Positions 33,782-41,719 of a stretch of 44,323 bases of DNA are shown in pieces (positions within the stretch are counted from its first letter, which is position 1; each line of letters starts with the position of its first letter). A model generated the notes under the pieces. That model made no database searches, was not told the origin of the DNA, and saw only the letters and a program-made list of their open reading frames with translations. Where the stretch lies: positions 64,104-108,426 of the forward strand of contig NYVR01000076.1 in the NCBI GenBank assembly GCA_002684655.1. Reading direction: 5' to 3'. Position numbers and translations under genes: made by a program. The stretch comes from Planctomycetota bacterium (GTDB lineage: Bacteria; Planctomycetota; UBA1135; UBA2386).

Positions 33782-34527
33782 CGGATGGATCCTCCGAGGC
33801 CGCTCACGAACCGCGCGACGAAGGGCGCCGCTGGCTCCTCGAGGAAGTCTCGCTCGACGCCTGTTTGCACGACGCGGCCGCGGTCCATCAACGTTACGCG
33901 GTGACCCAGCGCGAACGCTTCGCGCAGGTCGTGGGTGACCAGCAGCACGGTCTTGCCGAGCTCGTCGAGCATCGGCCGCAGCTCGTCGATCAGGTCTGCG
34001 CGCGTGATGGGGTCGAGCGCCCCAAACGGTTCGTCGAGTAAGAGGTGGGCTGGGTCGAGCGCGAGCGCGCGCGCGATGCCGACCCGCTGTCGCTGTCCGC
34101 CCGATAGCTCGCGCGGCATCCGTCGCGCGAAGTCGTCCGGCGGCATCCCGACCAGCGTCAGCAGCTCGCGGACCCTGGCCTCTACGAAGTCCTTCGGCTT
34201 CTCTTCGAGCTCGCAGAGCACGCCGACGTTGCGCGCGACGGACCAGTGCGGGAAGAGCCCGCCCGTCTGGATCACGTAACCGATGCCGCGTCGCAGCCGG
34301 ATCGGGTCGACGTCGCGAACGTCGGCGCCGCCGACCTTGACGACGCCGCTGGTCGGCGCCTCGAGCCGGTTGACGAGTCGGAGGGTGGTGGTCTTGCCGC
34401 AGCCGCTGGTCCCGATCAACGCGTGCAGCTCGCCGGGTTCGACCCGTAGGTTGACGCCGTCGAGCGCGACGTGCGCGCGACCGTCCTCGGCGATGAACTC
34501 TTTACGGACGTTCGACAGCTCGATCAC
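33778..34527 (-). CDS. ATP-binding protein of the OpuC/EgtU-like ABC importer
   Basis: 249 residues from GTG 34527. Walker A GTSGCGKTTT (39-48), Q-loop region YVIQTGGLFPHWSVARNVG, signature LSGGQRQRVGIARAL, Walker B HLLLDEPFGALDP and the H-loop VTHDLREAFALG. LVNRLEAPTSG and VIQxxGLFPH are characteristic of the quaternary-amine uptake group. It ends before the CBS pair that lets OpuAA/OpuCA sense ionic strength, so osmotic gating through CBS is not expected. TAAGGT six bases before the GTG sets the start. First gene of the two-gene operon. Confidence 0.93.
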   Translation of the reverse strand: MIELSNVRKEFIAEDGRAHVALDGVNLRVEPGELHALIGTSGCGKTTTLRLVNRLEAPTSGVVKVGGADVRDVDPIRLRRGIGYVIQTGGLFPHWSVARNVGVLCELEEKPKDFVEARVRELLTLVGMPPDDFARRMPRELSGGQRQRVGIARALALDPAHLLLDEPFGALDPITRADLIDELRPMLDELGKTVLLVTHDLREAFALGHRVTLMDRGRVVQTGVERDFLEEPAAPFVARFVSGLGGSIR

Positions 34528-34539
34528 TGCGTCACCTTA
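34528..34539 (-). promoter_or_regulatory. -10 element for leaderless transcription of the ABC importer operon
   Basis: Minus strand TAAGGT-GACGCA-GTG, six-base spacing to a GTG start, no SD. Confidence 0.65.
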
Positions 34540-34859
34540 GCGCGGCTCGCTGCGGCGAGGCGAACGTCGCGTCGCCCATCATCTCGGGCGATCGACGCGG
34601 ACGTCCTCCGGGGCAGGCAGCGGGAAGGGGCGGGCTGGTTCATGTGCCGGTGACGCGGTGCGGCGCTGTCGCAACCCTAACAAGGTCGGGCAGTCGCTGC
34701 GAACAGCGCGGTGGAGGCGGTCCGCGCGCGATGCATAGGCAGGGATCGCCTTGCGGGTCGCCGTCAATTTTTTTCGCGCAGTCGACGCTGCGCGCGCTTC
34801 ACTACCATGATGACCGCTGCGCGAGCCCGTGCTCGGCGGCGTGCATCCAGAGTGCGCAC
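34540..34859 (+). promoter_or_regulatory. 320-base divergent gap with probable promoter of the 2-hydroxyacid dehydrogenase
   Basis: No gene seen. Near the right end a T-run (34768-34774, after CAA) stands out in GC-rich DNA and could be an UP-like element. GTCGAC (34781-34786) and TACCAT (34803-34808), 16 bases apart, are candidate -35 and -10. Transcription would start about 45 bases before the ATG, so this gene would have a leader. Confidence 0.4.
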
Positions 34860-36113
34860 ATGACCCAGAAGCAGCGAATCGCCGACGCGCAGACCACGGA
34901 CGACCTGTGGCGCTTGATGCTGCGGCGCGTCCCGCCGATCGTCTCCGAATATTTCCGGGGCGGCGCGGACGCCGAGATCACCTTGCGCGGCAACGTGCAG
35001 GCGTTTCAGCAGTCGCAGACGACGGCCTACGGCGCGCAGAAGTTCGCGACCTTGGACACCTCTACCGAGGTCGTCGAGCAAAGGTTGGAGGTCCCTTGGT
35101 TCCTTTCGCCGGTCGGCAGCTTGCGCTCTCTCTACCCCAAGGCGGACGCGGTCGCCGCGGAGGTCGCAGGGGAATACGGCACGGTGATGTCGCTGTCGAC
35201 GCTCTCAGGTACGCCGATGGAGGAGGTCGCCGCTGCGTCCACGAGCGGGTGTTGGTTCCAGCTCTATCTCTGCGGTGGTAAGGAGACGGCGCTGCGCGGG
35301 ATCGCGCGCGCCAAGGCGGCAGGCTTCCGCGGGTTGATGCTGACTATCGACACCGGCGTGTCCGGGCTCCGCGCCCTCCACGCGAAGATGAAGCCGATGG
35401 AGGTTGCCATGACGTTCCGCGGCCTCGGCCTCGTCGATCGCCTCAAGCTCGCGGCGCGCAAGCTCTCGGTGTCTCCGCAGATGGTGCTGCGCATGCCCTG
35501 GTTGTTGGCGCACTTGCGTGACGGCGGGTTGATGCAGTTCGTCAACGTGATCGACGACCAGGGCCGGCCGATGCCGTATGCGGACATCGGCACGCAGCTG
35601 GCCGCGTCTGCGGTGACCTGGGACGACCTGCGTTGGATCAAGCAAGCGTGGGGCGACGAGCTGCCGTTGATCGTGAAGGGCGTGCACTGCGCGCGGGACG
35701 CACGCCGCGCTGAGGAGCTGGGGGCGACCGGTGTGGTTTGGTCAAACCACGGCGGCCGCCAGCAGGACCGGGTGCCGCCCGTGCTTCACATGGTCGCGCA
35801 GGAGATGCCCAAGGTCGGAGACTCCCAGCTCGACTTCATGATGGACGGCGGCGTCCGCAACGGCACGGACGTGCTGATCGCGCTCACCTATGGACTCAAG
35901 GCGGTGGGGATCGGGCGGGTCACCGCAGCGGGCATCGGCGCCGGTGGTCGCTTCGGTCTGCGTCGCGCCTTCGAAATCCTTCGCTCCGATCTGGATCGGG
36001 CCATGCGCTTGGTCGGCCTCGAGAGCGTCGCCGAGCTCCGCCAAGATGGTTATAAGGTTAGGCGTGAGAGTGCCTTACGTGGCATCGGCCACTTGCCGGA
36101 CTTCGTTTTCTGA
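34860..36113 (+). CDS. FMN-dependent alpha-hydroxy-acid dehydrogenase/oxidase
   Basis: 417 residues from ATG 34860; the open frame continues upstream through the promoter region and is not coding. A TIM-barrel FMN enzyme of the lactate/glycolate oxidase family: FRGGADAEITLRGN near residue 35, FLSPVGSLRSLYP, LTIDTGVSG, the FMN-contacting VKGVHCARDA, the catalytic H297 in SNHGGRQQDRVPP, and DGGVRNGTDVL followed by GIGRV. It oxidises 2-hydroxyacids such as L-lactate, glycolate or mandelate to 2-oxoacids; the electron acceptor cannot be told. LldD is a reasonable guess because a LarA racemase lies 1.4 kb downstream, but substrate is inferred. Confidence 0.9.
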   Translation: MTQKQRIADAQTTDDLWRLMLRRVPPIVSEYFRGGADAEITLRGNVQAFQQSQTTAYGAQKFATLDTSTEVVEQRLEVPWFLSPVGSLRSLYPKADAVAAEVAGEYGTVMSLSTLSGTPMEEVAAASTSGCWFQLYLCGGKETALRGIARAKAAGFRGLMLTIDTGVSGLRALHAKMKPMEVAMTFRGLGLVDRLKLAARKLSVSPQMVLRMPWLLAHLRDGGLMQFVNVIDDQGRPMPYADIGTQLAASAVTWDDLRWIKQAWGDELPLIVKGVHCARDARRAEELGATGVVWSNHGGRQQDRVPPVLHMVAQEMPKVGDSQLDFMMDGGVRNGTDVLIALTYGLKAVGIGRVTAAGIGAGGRFGLRRAFEILRSDLDRAMRLVGLESVAELRQDGYKVRRESALRGIGHLPDFVF

Positions 36114-36238
36114 GGCGCTCGAGCGGTGACTCGGACTTTCTAGCAAGTTCTATTTAGTTCGAGCCGCTGGACCTCCGAAGTCTGTGGTGTGTGAGGGCGA
36201 GTGCCCCGCCATCCAGTCAAACAGGTTTGGGAGAGGAC

Positions 36239-36556
36239 ATGCACCAGGAACTACGATTAGATCGGACGATAGGCCAGCGAGAGGGTTCCGTTGAACTCGG
36301 GGATCGGCGCGACCGGGTCGCGGTCGCCGCCCGCGCGGACGACGTCGCGGCCCGATGCGAACGGAGCATTATCCGTAAGCAAACGCATCAAATAGCCTTA
36401 GAGCTGGGTGAGTTGGTTCGTCGCAGCGCCGACGAGGCCCCGGAGGTCTGTGAGCGACTGCGTCACGTCGCCGAGGCGCTGCAGCTGGTGGGCGCCCGCC
36501 TCGCGCTCACGGAGGAGCAGCAGCGGCTCGGGTCTAGAAGCCGCGAGGATATCTAG
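36239..36556 (+). CDS. small helical protein of unknown function
   Basis: 105 residues from ATG 36239, preceded by GGGAGAGG two bases upstream, a purine-rich SD-like stretch. The second half (from about residue 45) is one or two long charged helices (LELGELVRRSADEAPEVCE and on) with heptad-like spacing of leucines and valines. Early codons (CTA, TTA, ATA, CGA) are rarer in this GC-rich DNA and the upstream 120 bases are relatively AT-rich, which hints at transfer. I recognise no family. Coding status is moderately supported. Confidence 0.45.
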   Translation: MHQELRLDRTIGQREGSVELGDRRDRVAVAARADDVAARCERSIIRKQTHQIALELGELVRRSADEAPEVCERLRHVAEALQLVGARLALTEEQQRLGSRSREDI

Positions 36557-36603
36557 AAAACGAGCTAAGGGAACTCGCCCCGTTCGCCGATCCAGTTGGT
36601 GCC

Positions 36604-37041
36604 ATGACCAGCGAGATCGAAATCAAGATCGGCCCCGTCGCCCTGACCTGTCGCGGAGACGTCGACGCGGCGCAGCTGGACGGGGTCTTGCAGTCGCTCC
36701 GCCGCTCCCTGCCTGAACTGGTGAGCCCAGACGGTGTGGTGGGCTCGGCTCCTGGCGTCCAGGAGCTGTTGCGGCGGTCGTCGGCAAAGACCCACGCGGA
36801 CAAGGCCGGCGTGGTCGCTTACTGGCTCGAGGCGCACTGCGGTCGCACGGAATGGCGCAGCGGAGACATCGTCGACGCGCTCGCGGCGGTCGGGGAAGAC
36901 GCTCCGCGAAACATCACCGACACGCTCAACCAGAAGCGGGACAAGGGACTTTTCGTCGTCCACGACCGCCGTTGGAAATTGACGGACGAGGGGCGGGGTT
37001 GGGTCAAGTACGCGCTGCTCGACAAAGGGGACATCGAGTAG
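36604..37041 (+). CDS. hypothetical protein with probable winged-helix C-terminus
   Basis: 145 residues. The N-terminal 40 (EIEIKIGPVALTCRGDVDA) look like a small beta-domain. Residues about 65-140 alternate helices and end in a hairpin (RDKGLFVVHDRRWKLTDEG), the usual shape of a winged-helix domain. It may bind DNA. Its neighbours are a small helical protein and an SMI1/KNR4 protein on the same strand with gaps of 47 and 58 bases, so they could be one small transcription unit. No name is justified. Confidence 0.65.
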   Translation: MTSEIEIKIGPVALTCRGDVDAAQLDGVLQSLRRSLPELVSPDGVVGSAPGVQELLRRSSAKTHADKAGVVAYWLEAHCGRTEWRSGDIVDALAAVGEDAPRNITDTLNQKRDKGLFVVHDRRWKLTDEGRGWVKYALLDKGDIE

Positions 37042-37099
37042 GCGGCGCCGGCGTCGTCGGCGATGCATCCCGTCCCGCAATGGTCGCGAAGGTCATCCC

Positions 37100-37495
37100 G
37101 TGTTCGAGCCCGTCGAAGAACGATTCGTCGCCGCCGCCGAGCGGCAGCTGGGGAAGGGGTTCCCGGCCCGCTACCGCGAGTGGCTGATCGCCTGCAACGG
37201 CGGCGAAGTCGAGATCGACGGCGTGTGGTGGGATCTTCACCCGGTCGCGGACGACAGCGACCCGCGGCGGATCGGGCCAACGTGGGACAACGTCTGCCGC
37301 CAGACCGACCTCGCGAGGTTGCTTGGCGGCTTCCCTGAGCAGGCCATCTCGATCGGCGAGGACGGCTCGGGTGACCGGCTCATCCTGCTCCAGCGAGAGC
37401 CAGGCGGCCGCCTCGCGCTCGCTGTTTGGCAGCACGATTCCGGTTCCTTCGGCTGGGCGGACTCCGACGTCGAAGCGGTCTTCGCGCGCGACTGA
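37100..37495 (+). CDS. SMI1/KNR4 family protein
   Basis: 131 residues from GTG 37100. The N-terminal VAAAERQLGKGFPARYREWLI, NGGEVEIDGVWWDLHP and the central ISIGEDGSGDRLILLQRE with AVWQHDSGSFGWAD are the SMI1/KNR4 (SUKH) pattern. Bacterial SUKH proteins often act as immunity proteins to polymorphic or contact-dependent toxins; no toxin gene is visible here, so it may be an orphan immunity gene or have another regulatory role. Cytoplasmic, no signal. Confidence 0.8.
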   Translation: MFEPVEERFVAAAERQLGKGFPARYREWLIACNGGEVEIDGVWWDLHPVADDSDPRRIGPTWDNVCRQTDLARLLGGFPEQAISIGEDGSGDRLILLQREPGGRLALAVWQHDSGSFGWADSDVEAVFARD

Positions 37496-37526
37496 TCCGA
37501 TCGCTCGATCCTCGCCTCCTGCCGGA

Positions 37527-37538
37527 TAGCCTGCAGAG
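37527..37538 (+). promoter_or_regulatory. -10 element for leaderless transcription of larA
   Basis: TAGCCT-GCAGAG-ATG, six-base spacing. GCAGAG is a poor SD and directly abuts the start, so it is more likely just the -10/+1 spacer. Confidence 0.6.
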
Positions 37539-38834
37539 ATGGCTGCGTGCACGGTAGACATCCTCCTGGGCGATGGGCGTCAGGCGCTGACCTTGCCGCC
37601 TCAGGTCCACGTGCTGCGTGGCCCTGAGATCCCGCGCGTCGAAGACCCAGCCGTCGCTGTTCATGACGCGCTCCGGTCGCCGATCGGCTGCCAGCCGCTG
37701 CGCGCGTTGGCCGCCGACCGCGCGCCGAGCTCGGTCTGCATCACGATGAGCGACATCACCCGGCCGGTGCCCAACGAGCTGCTGATCACGGCGATCCTCG
37801 ATGAGCTCAACGCGGTCGGCGTCGCGGACGCCGCGTGCACGTTGCTGATCGCGACCGGTATGCACAGGCCGTCGACCGAGCGTGAGCGTCGGATCATGCT
37901 GGGTGAAGATCTGCTAGCGAGGTTGCGCGTCGTCGATCACGAGGCGGACCGGCTGGATATGCAGGTCCGCGTCAGCGACGCCCCGCCAGTCAGCGTCAAT
38001 CGTCTCTACGCCGACGCGGAGTTAAAGATCGTCACCGGCCTCATCGAGCCGCACTTCATGGCGGGTTACTCCGGCGGTCGAAAGGGCATCTGCCCGGGGC
38101 TGGTCGACCTCGAGACGGTTCAGCGCTTTCACGGTCACCGGACGATGGGCGACCCAGCCGCGACCGAGGGCCGGATGGCAGGCAACCCCTGCCATGAGAT
38201 CGGTATGCAGGTCGCGAAGAAGGTTGGCTGTGATTTCCTCGTCAACGCCGCGATCACGCACGAGCGCGAGCTCGCCGGCGTCTTCGCTGGTGACCTCGTG
38301 GCGGCGCACGAGGCCGGGTGTGAGCAGGTCGGGGCGTGGACGTCAGCGCCGGTCGATCAATCGTACGACTTAGTGGTGACGTCTGCCGGCGGCTACCCGC
38401 TCGACGAGAGCTTCTACCAGACCGTGAAGGGCATGGTGACGGCGCTGCCGGCGCTGCACAGCGAGTCTCAGCTGTTGATGTGCTCCGCGTGCGCAGAGGT
38501 CGGATCGCCGGAGTTCACGGCGCTGATGCACCGATACGGCAGCGACTATCAGGCGTTCCTGCGCGACATTGAAGCGAGCGATCGCACGGCGAAAGATCAG
38601 TGGCAGTTCCAGATGCAGACGCGCGTGCTGCGACGCATCGGTCAAGGTCGGCTGTTGCTTGCCAACGACGGGCTGCCGCTGGAGACGCAGTCGCGCCTCG
38701 GCGTTACTCCGCTCGACGGTTCTGGCGACGCGATCACGCGCGCGCAACGCCACCTCGACGCTTTCGTGCAACAGCGACCCGGCGCTCGCGTCGCGGTGAT
38801 CCCGGAGGGTCCCTACACGATGCTGCGAGCTTGA
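37539..38834 (+). CDS. larA: LarA-type nickel-dependent 2-hydroxyacid racemase
   Basis: 431 residues of the DUF2088/LarA family, which uses the nickel-pincer nucleotide (NPN) to racemise lactate or related 2-hydroxyacids by hydride transfer. Seen: SDITRPVPNELL (71-82), H109 (ATGMHRP), H172 (EPHFMAGYSGGRKG), K182 as the probable NPN-linking lysine, and a histidine at 198/200 (FHGHRTMGDP). These correspond to H108, H174, K184 and H200 of the Lactiplantibacillus enzyme. The cofactor genes larB, larC and larE are not in the window. Substrate could be lactate, malate, phenyllactate or others. Confidence 0.92.
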   Translation: MAACTVDILLGDGRQALTLPPQVHVLRGPEIPRVEDPAVAVHDALRSPIGCQPLRALAADRAPSSVCITMSDITRPVPNELLITAILDELNAVGVADAACTLLIATGMHRPSTERERRIMLGEDLLARLRVVDHEADRLDMQVRVSDAPPVSVNRLYADAELKIVTGLIEPHFMAGYSGGRKGICPGLVDLETVQRFHGHRTMGDPAATEGRMAGNPCHEIGMQVAKKVGCDFLVNAAITHERELAGVFAGDLVAAHEAGCEQVGAWTSAPVDQSYDLVVTSAGGYPLDESFYQTVKGMVTALPALHSESQLLMCSACAEVGSPEFTALMHRYGSDYQAFLRDIEASDRTAKDQWQFQMQTRVLRRIGQGRLLLANDGLPLETQSRLGVTPLDGSGDAITRAQRHLDAFVQQRPGARVAVIPEGPYTMLRA

Positions 38835-38843
38835 CGACGTAGC

Positions 38844-40301
38844 TCAGCGGTGGCCGTGCTTCTCCAAGTGCTTCTGTAGATAGCCTGCGCGGTATGGGTA
38901 GGTGTCGAACGGCGCGCTGCCTGCGCTCGAGAAGCGCGGGTCATCCGTGCGTTCGAGCTCGCTGATTAGCAGGCGCCGCAGCTTCGCGACGAGCGGCGCA
39001 TACTGCGGGTCGGCCGCCAGATTCTTGGTCTGATCTGGGTCGGTGCGCGCGTTGTAGAGCTCGACGGCGGGCCGCTTGCCGAAACACAGCGCGTAGAAGC
39101 GCGCGCCTGCCTCGGTCGCGCGGTCTTCGAAGATTCGCGACTTGGTCGGGCCGTTGTCGCAGTCGGCGTGTCGGTTCATCGGGTGGGTCGCGCCCTCGGG
39201 CACGCCGGCCGGCCACCGCCCCGCTTCAAGGTTCAGGATCAGCAGCCAGTCGTCGCTGCGAAGCGCGCGCGACGGGTAGCCTGCGAGCGACGGCATCTTC
39301 TGAGCCGGCGTGTGCCGCTCGCGGCCGATCACGACGAACGGTCGCCCCGGCTTCGCTTTGCCACGCAGCAGCGGTAGCAGGTTTCTCCCGGTCATGACAG
39401 CGGGGGCTTCGAGGCCTGCCGCCGCGAGGAACGTCGGCGCGAGGTCGGTCATCGAAGTCATCGCGGAGACGTCGCGGCCGGCCTCGACCTTAGACGGCCA
39501 GCGGATCGCGAGCGGCACGCGGGCGCCCCAGTCGTAGAGGTTGCCCTTGCAGCGCGGGAACGGCATCCCATGGTCACCGGTCATCACCACGATGGTGTTG
39601 TCCAGCTCGCCGCGTTCTTCGAGCAGCTGCAGCGCCTCGCCCACTTCGCGGTCCCACCGCTGGACCTCAAAGTAGTAGTCAGCGATGTCGCCGCGCACGT
39701 CGTCATGCTGCGGAAAGAACGACGGTACATGGACCTTGTCTGGGTCGATGCCGGCCTCGCGCCCGCTGTGGCGCTTGTAGCCGCGGTGCGGATCCGACGT
39801 GCCGAACCAGAAGCAGAACGGCCGGTCCTTTGGTTGCGCGCCCAAGAACGCTTTGAACGTGCTGTTCGGACCGCAGGGATTGTCCTTGTAGCCACCAGCG
39901 CGCGCGTCGCCCGGTCCCCAGGCCTTGCGCCAGTGTCCGACGCGATAGCCGTCCGCTTGCAGCACGCGGACGAACGTGGGGTGGTCGGTGCTCAGGGTGC
40001 TGTGCAGGTTGGCGCCCTCGCCGAGCCTGTAGAAGGCTTGGCCGGTCAGGATGGCGTTGCGAGACGGCGTGCAAGAGGGACTAGAGACGTAAGCGTGCTC
40101 GAAGCGCGCGCCCTCACGGCACAGCCTGTCGAAGGTCGGCGTCGAGACGACCTCGTCGCCGTACGCCCCGGCGTGCGGCCAGCCCCAGTCGTCGGCCATC
40201 GCGAACAGGATGTTGGGTCGTCGCGTCTCCTGCGCGGAGCAGACGCCCACCGCGAAGAGGGCCAGCGCGAGCGTGAGCGACCATGTTGAAGGGTGGCGCA
40301 T
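38844..40301 (-). CDS. exported type I sulfatase
   Basis: 485 residues from ATG 40301; an upstream extension of the frame hides the signal peptide (SLTLALALFAVGVCSAQ) and is rejected. RRPNILFAMADDWGW gives the first metal aspartates. The formylglycine motif is C77-T-P-S-R (SPSCTPSRNAILTGQ), followed by MTGDHGMPFPRCKGNLYDWG. Exported sulfatases of planctomycetes remove sulfate from algal polysaccharides such as carrageenan, fucoidan and ulvan, after conversion of the cysteine to formylglycine. The subfamily (heparan N-sulfatase/sulfamidase-like from the ADDWGWPHAGAYGD start) cannot fix the substrate. Confidence 0.93.
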   Translation of the reverse strand: MRHPSTWSLTLALALFAVGVCSAQETRRPNILFAMADDWGWPHAGAYGDEVVSTPTFDRLCREGARFEHAYVSSPSCTPSRNAILTGQAFYRLGEGANLHSTLSTDHPTFVRVLQADGYRVGHWRKAWGPGDARAGGYKDNPCGPNSTFKAFLGAQPKDRPFCFWFGTSDPHRGYKRHSGREAGIDPDKVHVPSFFPQHDDVRGDIADYYFEVQRWDREVGEALQLLEERGELDNTIVVMTGDHGMPFPRCKGNLYDWGARVPLAIRWPSKVEAGRDVSAMTSMTDLAPTFLAAAGLEAPAVMTGRNLLPLLRGKAKPGRPFVVIGRERHTPAQKMPSLAGYPSRALRSDDWLLILNLEAGRWPAGVPEGATHPMNRHADCDNGPTKSRIFEDRATEAGARFYALCFGKRPAVELYNARTDPDQTKNLAADPQYAPLVAKLRRLLISELERTDDPRFSSAGSAPFDTYPYRAGYLQKHLEKHGHR

Positions 40302-40367
40302 GACTCCATGGTCGCATCCAGGCCCGCAACCGGCGAGGGCCAACGGGCGAACTAGGGAGCAGAGTTG

Positions 40368-40790
40368 ATGAGTGACGCGACAGAAACGACCCAGGGACGC
40401 CGCAGCTTGCCCGTAGTCTCGACGCTGTTGAGCGGCGCGTTGACGTGGTGGCTCGCCGATGTCTGGGACGCGCAGCGGCTGGCGCACTTGGCGGTCTGGG
40501 TCGTGCTGGGCCTCGTCGTGCTGCCTGTGATGTTCACCGGCGCGCTCGCCGCTGTCGGCGGCGTCTTGGTCGCGGTGCTGGGGGTGTTCTCTGTTCCGGC
40601 GTGGTTGACCGGCCGGAAGGTCGGCCTCGGCGACCTCGCGCGCGACCTGTGGCGTCTCGCCGGCGGCATCCTGCCTGATTATCTCCGCGCGCTGCGCGCG
40701 GTGCAGAAGCCTTGGCTCTGGGGGATGGCGACGGGGTTCGTCATCGGCGTCGCCATGCGGCTCGCGATCGTCGGGCTCAACCCCGCGTGA
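40368..40790 (+). CDS. small integral membrane protein of unknown function
   Basis: 140 residues from ATG 40368 (an in-frame TTG three bases upstream is less likely). GGGAG about ten bases upstream is a plausible SD. Hydrophobic segments: SGALTWWLADV; LAHLAVWVVLGLVVLPVMFTG; LAAVGGVLVAVLGVFSV; and a C-terminal LWGMATGFVIGVAMRLAI. No family recognised. Its last 14 bases overlap the convergent hydrolase gene. Confidence 0.65.
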   Translation: MSDATETTQGRRSLPVVSTLLSGALTWWLADVWDAQRLAHLAVWVVLGLVVLPVMFTGALAAVGGVLVAVLGVFSVPAWLTGRKVGLGDLARDLWRLAGGILPDYLRALRAVQKPWLWGMATGFVIGVAMRLAIVGLNPA

Positions 40791-41607
40791 CGGCGTTCGT
40801 CGCGGCCAGCCCGCGTATCCATCGGCATAGATCTTTCAGCGCCTCGGCGCGTGCTTCGCGCGTCTCCTGGTAGACCTCGTGATACGCCCCTGGGTAGTCG
40901 ATCCAGGTCTTGTCGTCCGCGCTTATGCGCTCGTAGAACGCGCGGGTCACCGCCGCGTCGACGACGCGGTCGTCGCCTGCGACCTGCAACAGAGTCGGCG
41001 TTCGCAGCGCTCCTGCGCCTGCGAGCGCGCGCTCCTGTGCTCGTAAGTTCTCGGTGTACCAACGCGCCGTCCCTACGCGGACTGCGAGCTGATCCTCGCG
41101 GAGTTGCCTGAGCTTGTTTTCGTCGTGGCTGAGGTCTCTGGCGTTGAGTTCTGTTGGAAGCGTGAAGGTCGGCCAAACCGAGCTCAGCGCGTGTGCGAGC
41201 GCGTGCTTCCACCGAGGCACCGAGACCGCGAAACGCAGCGCCGGACTGCTGAGGACGAGTCCGCGGAGCGGGGATCGCCCCTCGATCGCATACAGCGCGG
41301 CGATCAGCCCGCCCTGGCTGTGACCCAGCAGGATCGGCAACTCCTCGGTGTGTTCACGCATAGCAGCCAGACCCCACGCGACGTCGTCCAGGTAGTCGGC
41401 GAACGATCGTATGAAGGCGCGGCGCCCCTCTGCGCGGCCGAAGCCGCGGTAGTCGAGGCCTAGGCACGAGCAGCCGATGTCGTTGAGCGCCGCGAACACG
41501 TGTTCATAGCGACCTGAGTGTTCGCCGTAGCCGTGTATGACCAGTGCAGCGGCGCGCTCGCTCTCTGCGGGTCGCCAGCGCGTGAAGAGTCGCGGAGGGG
41601 CGGTCAT
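40777..41607 (-). CDS. alpha/beta hydrolase, monoacylglycerol-lipase-like
   Basis: 276 residues. VIHGYGEHSGRYEHVFAAL (oxyanion region), LDYRGFGRAEGRR, the nucleophile S97 in GHSQGG (95-100), the acid in AGDDRVVD and the histidine in GAYHEVYQE match the Hydrolase_4/monoacylglycerol lipase family, which splits monoacylglycerols or lysophospholipids. Cytosolic, no signal. Its ATG lies one base after the stop of a 28-codon ORF (TGAGATG), so it may be translated by reinitiation. Convergent overlap with the small membrane protein gene. Confidence 0.9.
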   Translation of the reverse strand: MTAPPRLFTRWRPAESERAAALVIHGYGEHSGRYEHVFAALNDIGCSCLGLDYRGFGRAEGRRAFIRSFADYLDDVAWGLAAMREHTEELPILLGHSQGGLIAALYAIEGRSPLRGLVLSSPALRFAVSVPRWKHALAHALSSVWPTFTLPTELNARDLSHDENKLRQLREDQLAVRVGTARWYTENLRAQERALAGAGALRTPTLLQVAGDDRVVDAAVTRAFYERISADDKTWIDYPGAYHEVYQETREARAEALKDLCRWIRGLAATNAVTRG

Positions 41608-41608
41608 C

Positions 41609-41695
41609 TCAGCGGCGCGCCCCTGGGCCGCCCCTGCAGTCGGATGAGGCTGACAGGGCTAGCGCGGTGAGCGACACGAGACGGCGGGTAGCCAT
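41609..41695 (-). CDS. 28-codon upstream ORF, possibly a leader peptide
   Basis: ATG 41695 to TGA 41609, with TAGGCT-CGATCAC-ATG upstream, the same leaderless geometry as full genes in this window. The peptide starts ATRRLVSLTALALSASS, basic then hydrophobic like a signal peptide, and then ends. Its stop is one base from the lipase-like ATG. It could couple translation of the hydrolase on a message with no leader, or be a truncated exported-protein gene. No homologue known to me. Confidence 0.45.
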   Translation of the reverse strand: MATRRLVSLTALALSASSDCRGGPGARR

Positions 41696-41719
41696 GTGAT
41701 CGAGCCTATACTGCCACTG
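41696..41719. promoter_or_regulatory. bidirectional promoter with overlapping -10 elements
   Basis: AGCCTATACT (41703-41712) holds TATACT on the plus strand (7 bases from the sulfatase ATG 41720) and TAGGCT on the minus strand (7 bases from the ATG at 41695). The two hexamers share the bases TA at 41707-41708, so one site may fire in both directions. Confidence 0.6.

Noticed and set aside
40302..40487. N-terminal extension of the minus-strand sulfatase to 40487
   Set aside because: It would bury the signal peptide and overlap the start of the divergent membrane protein gene.
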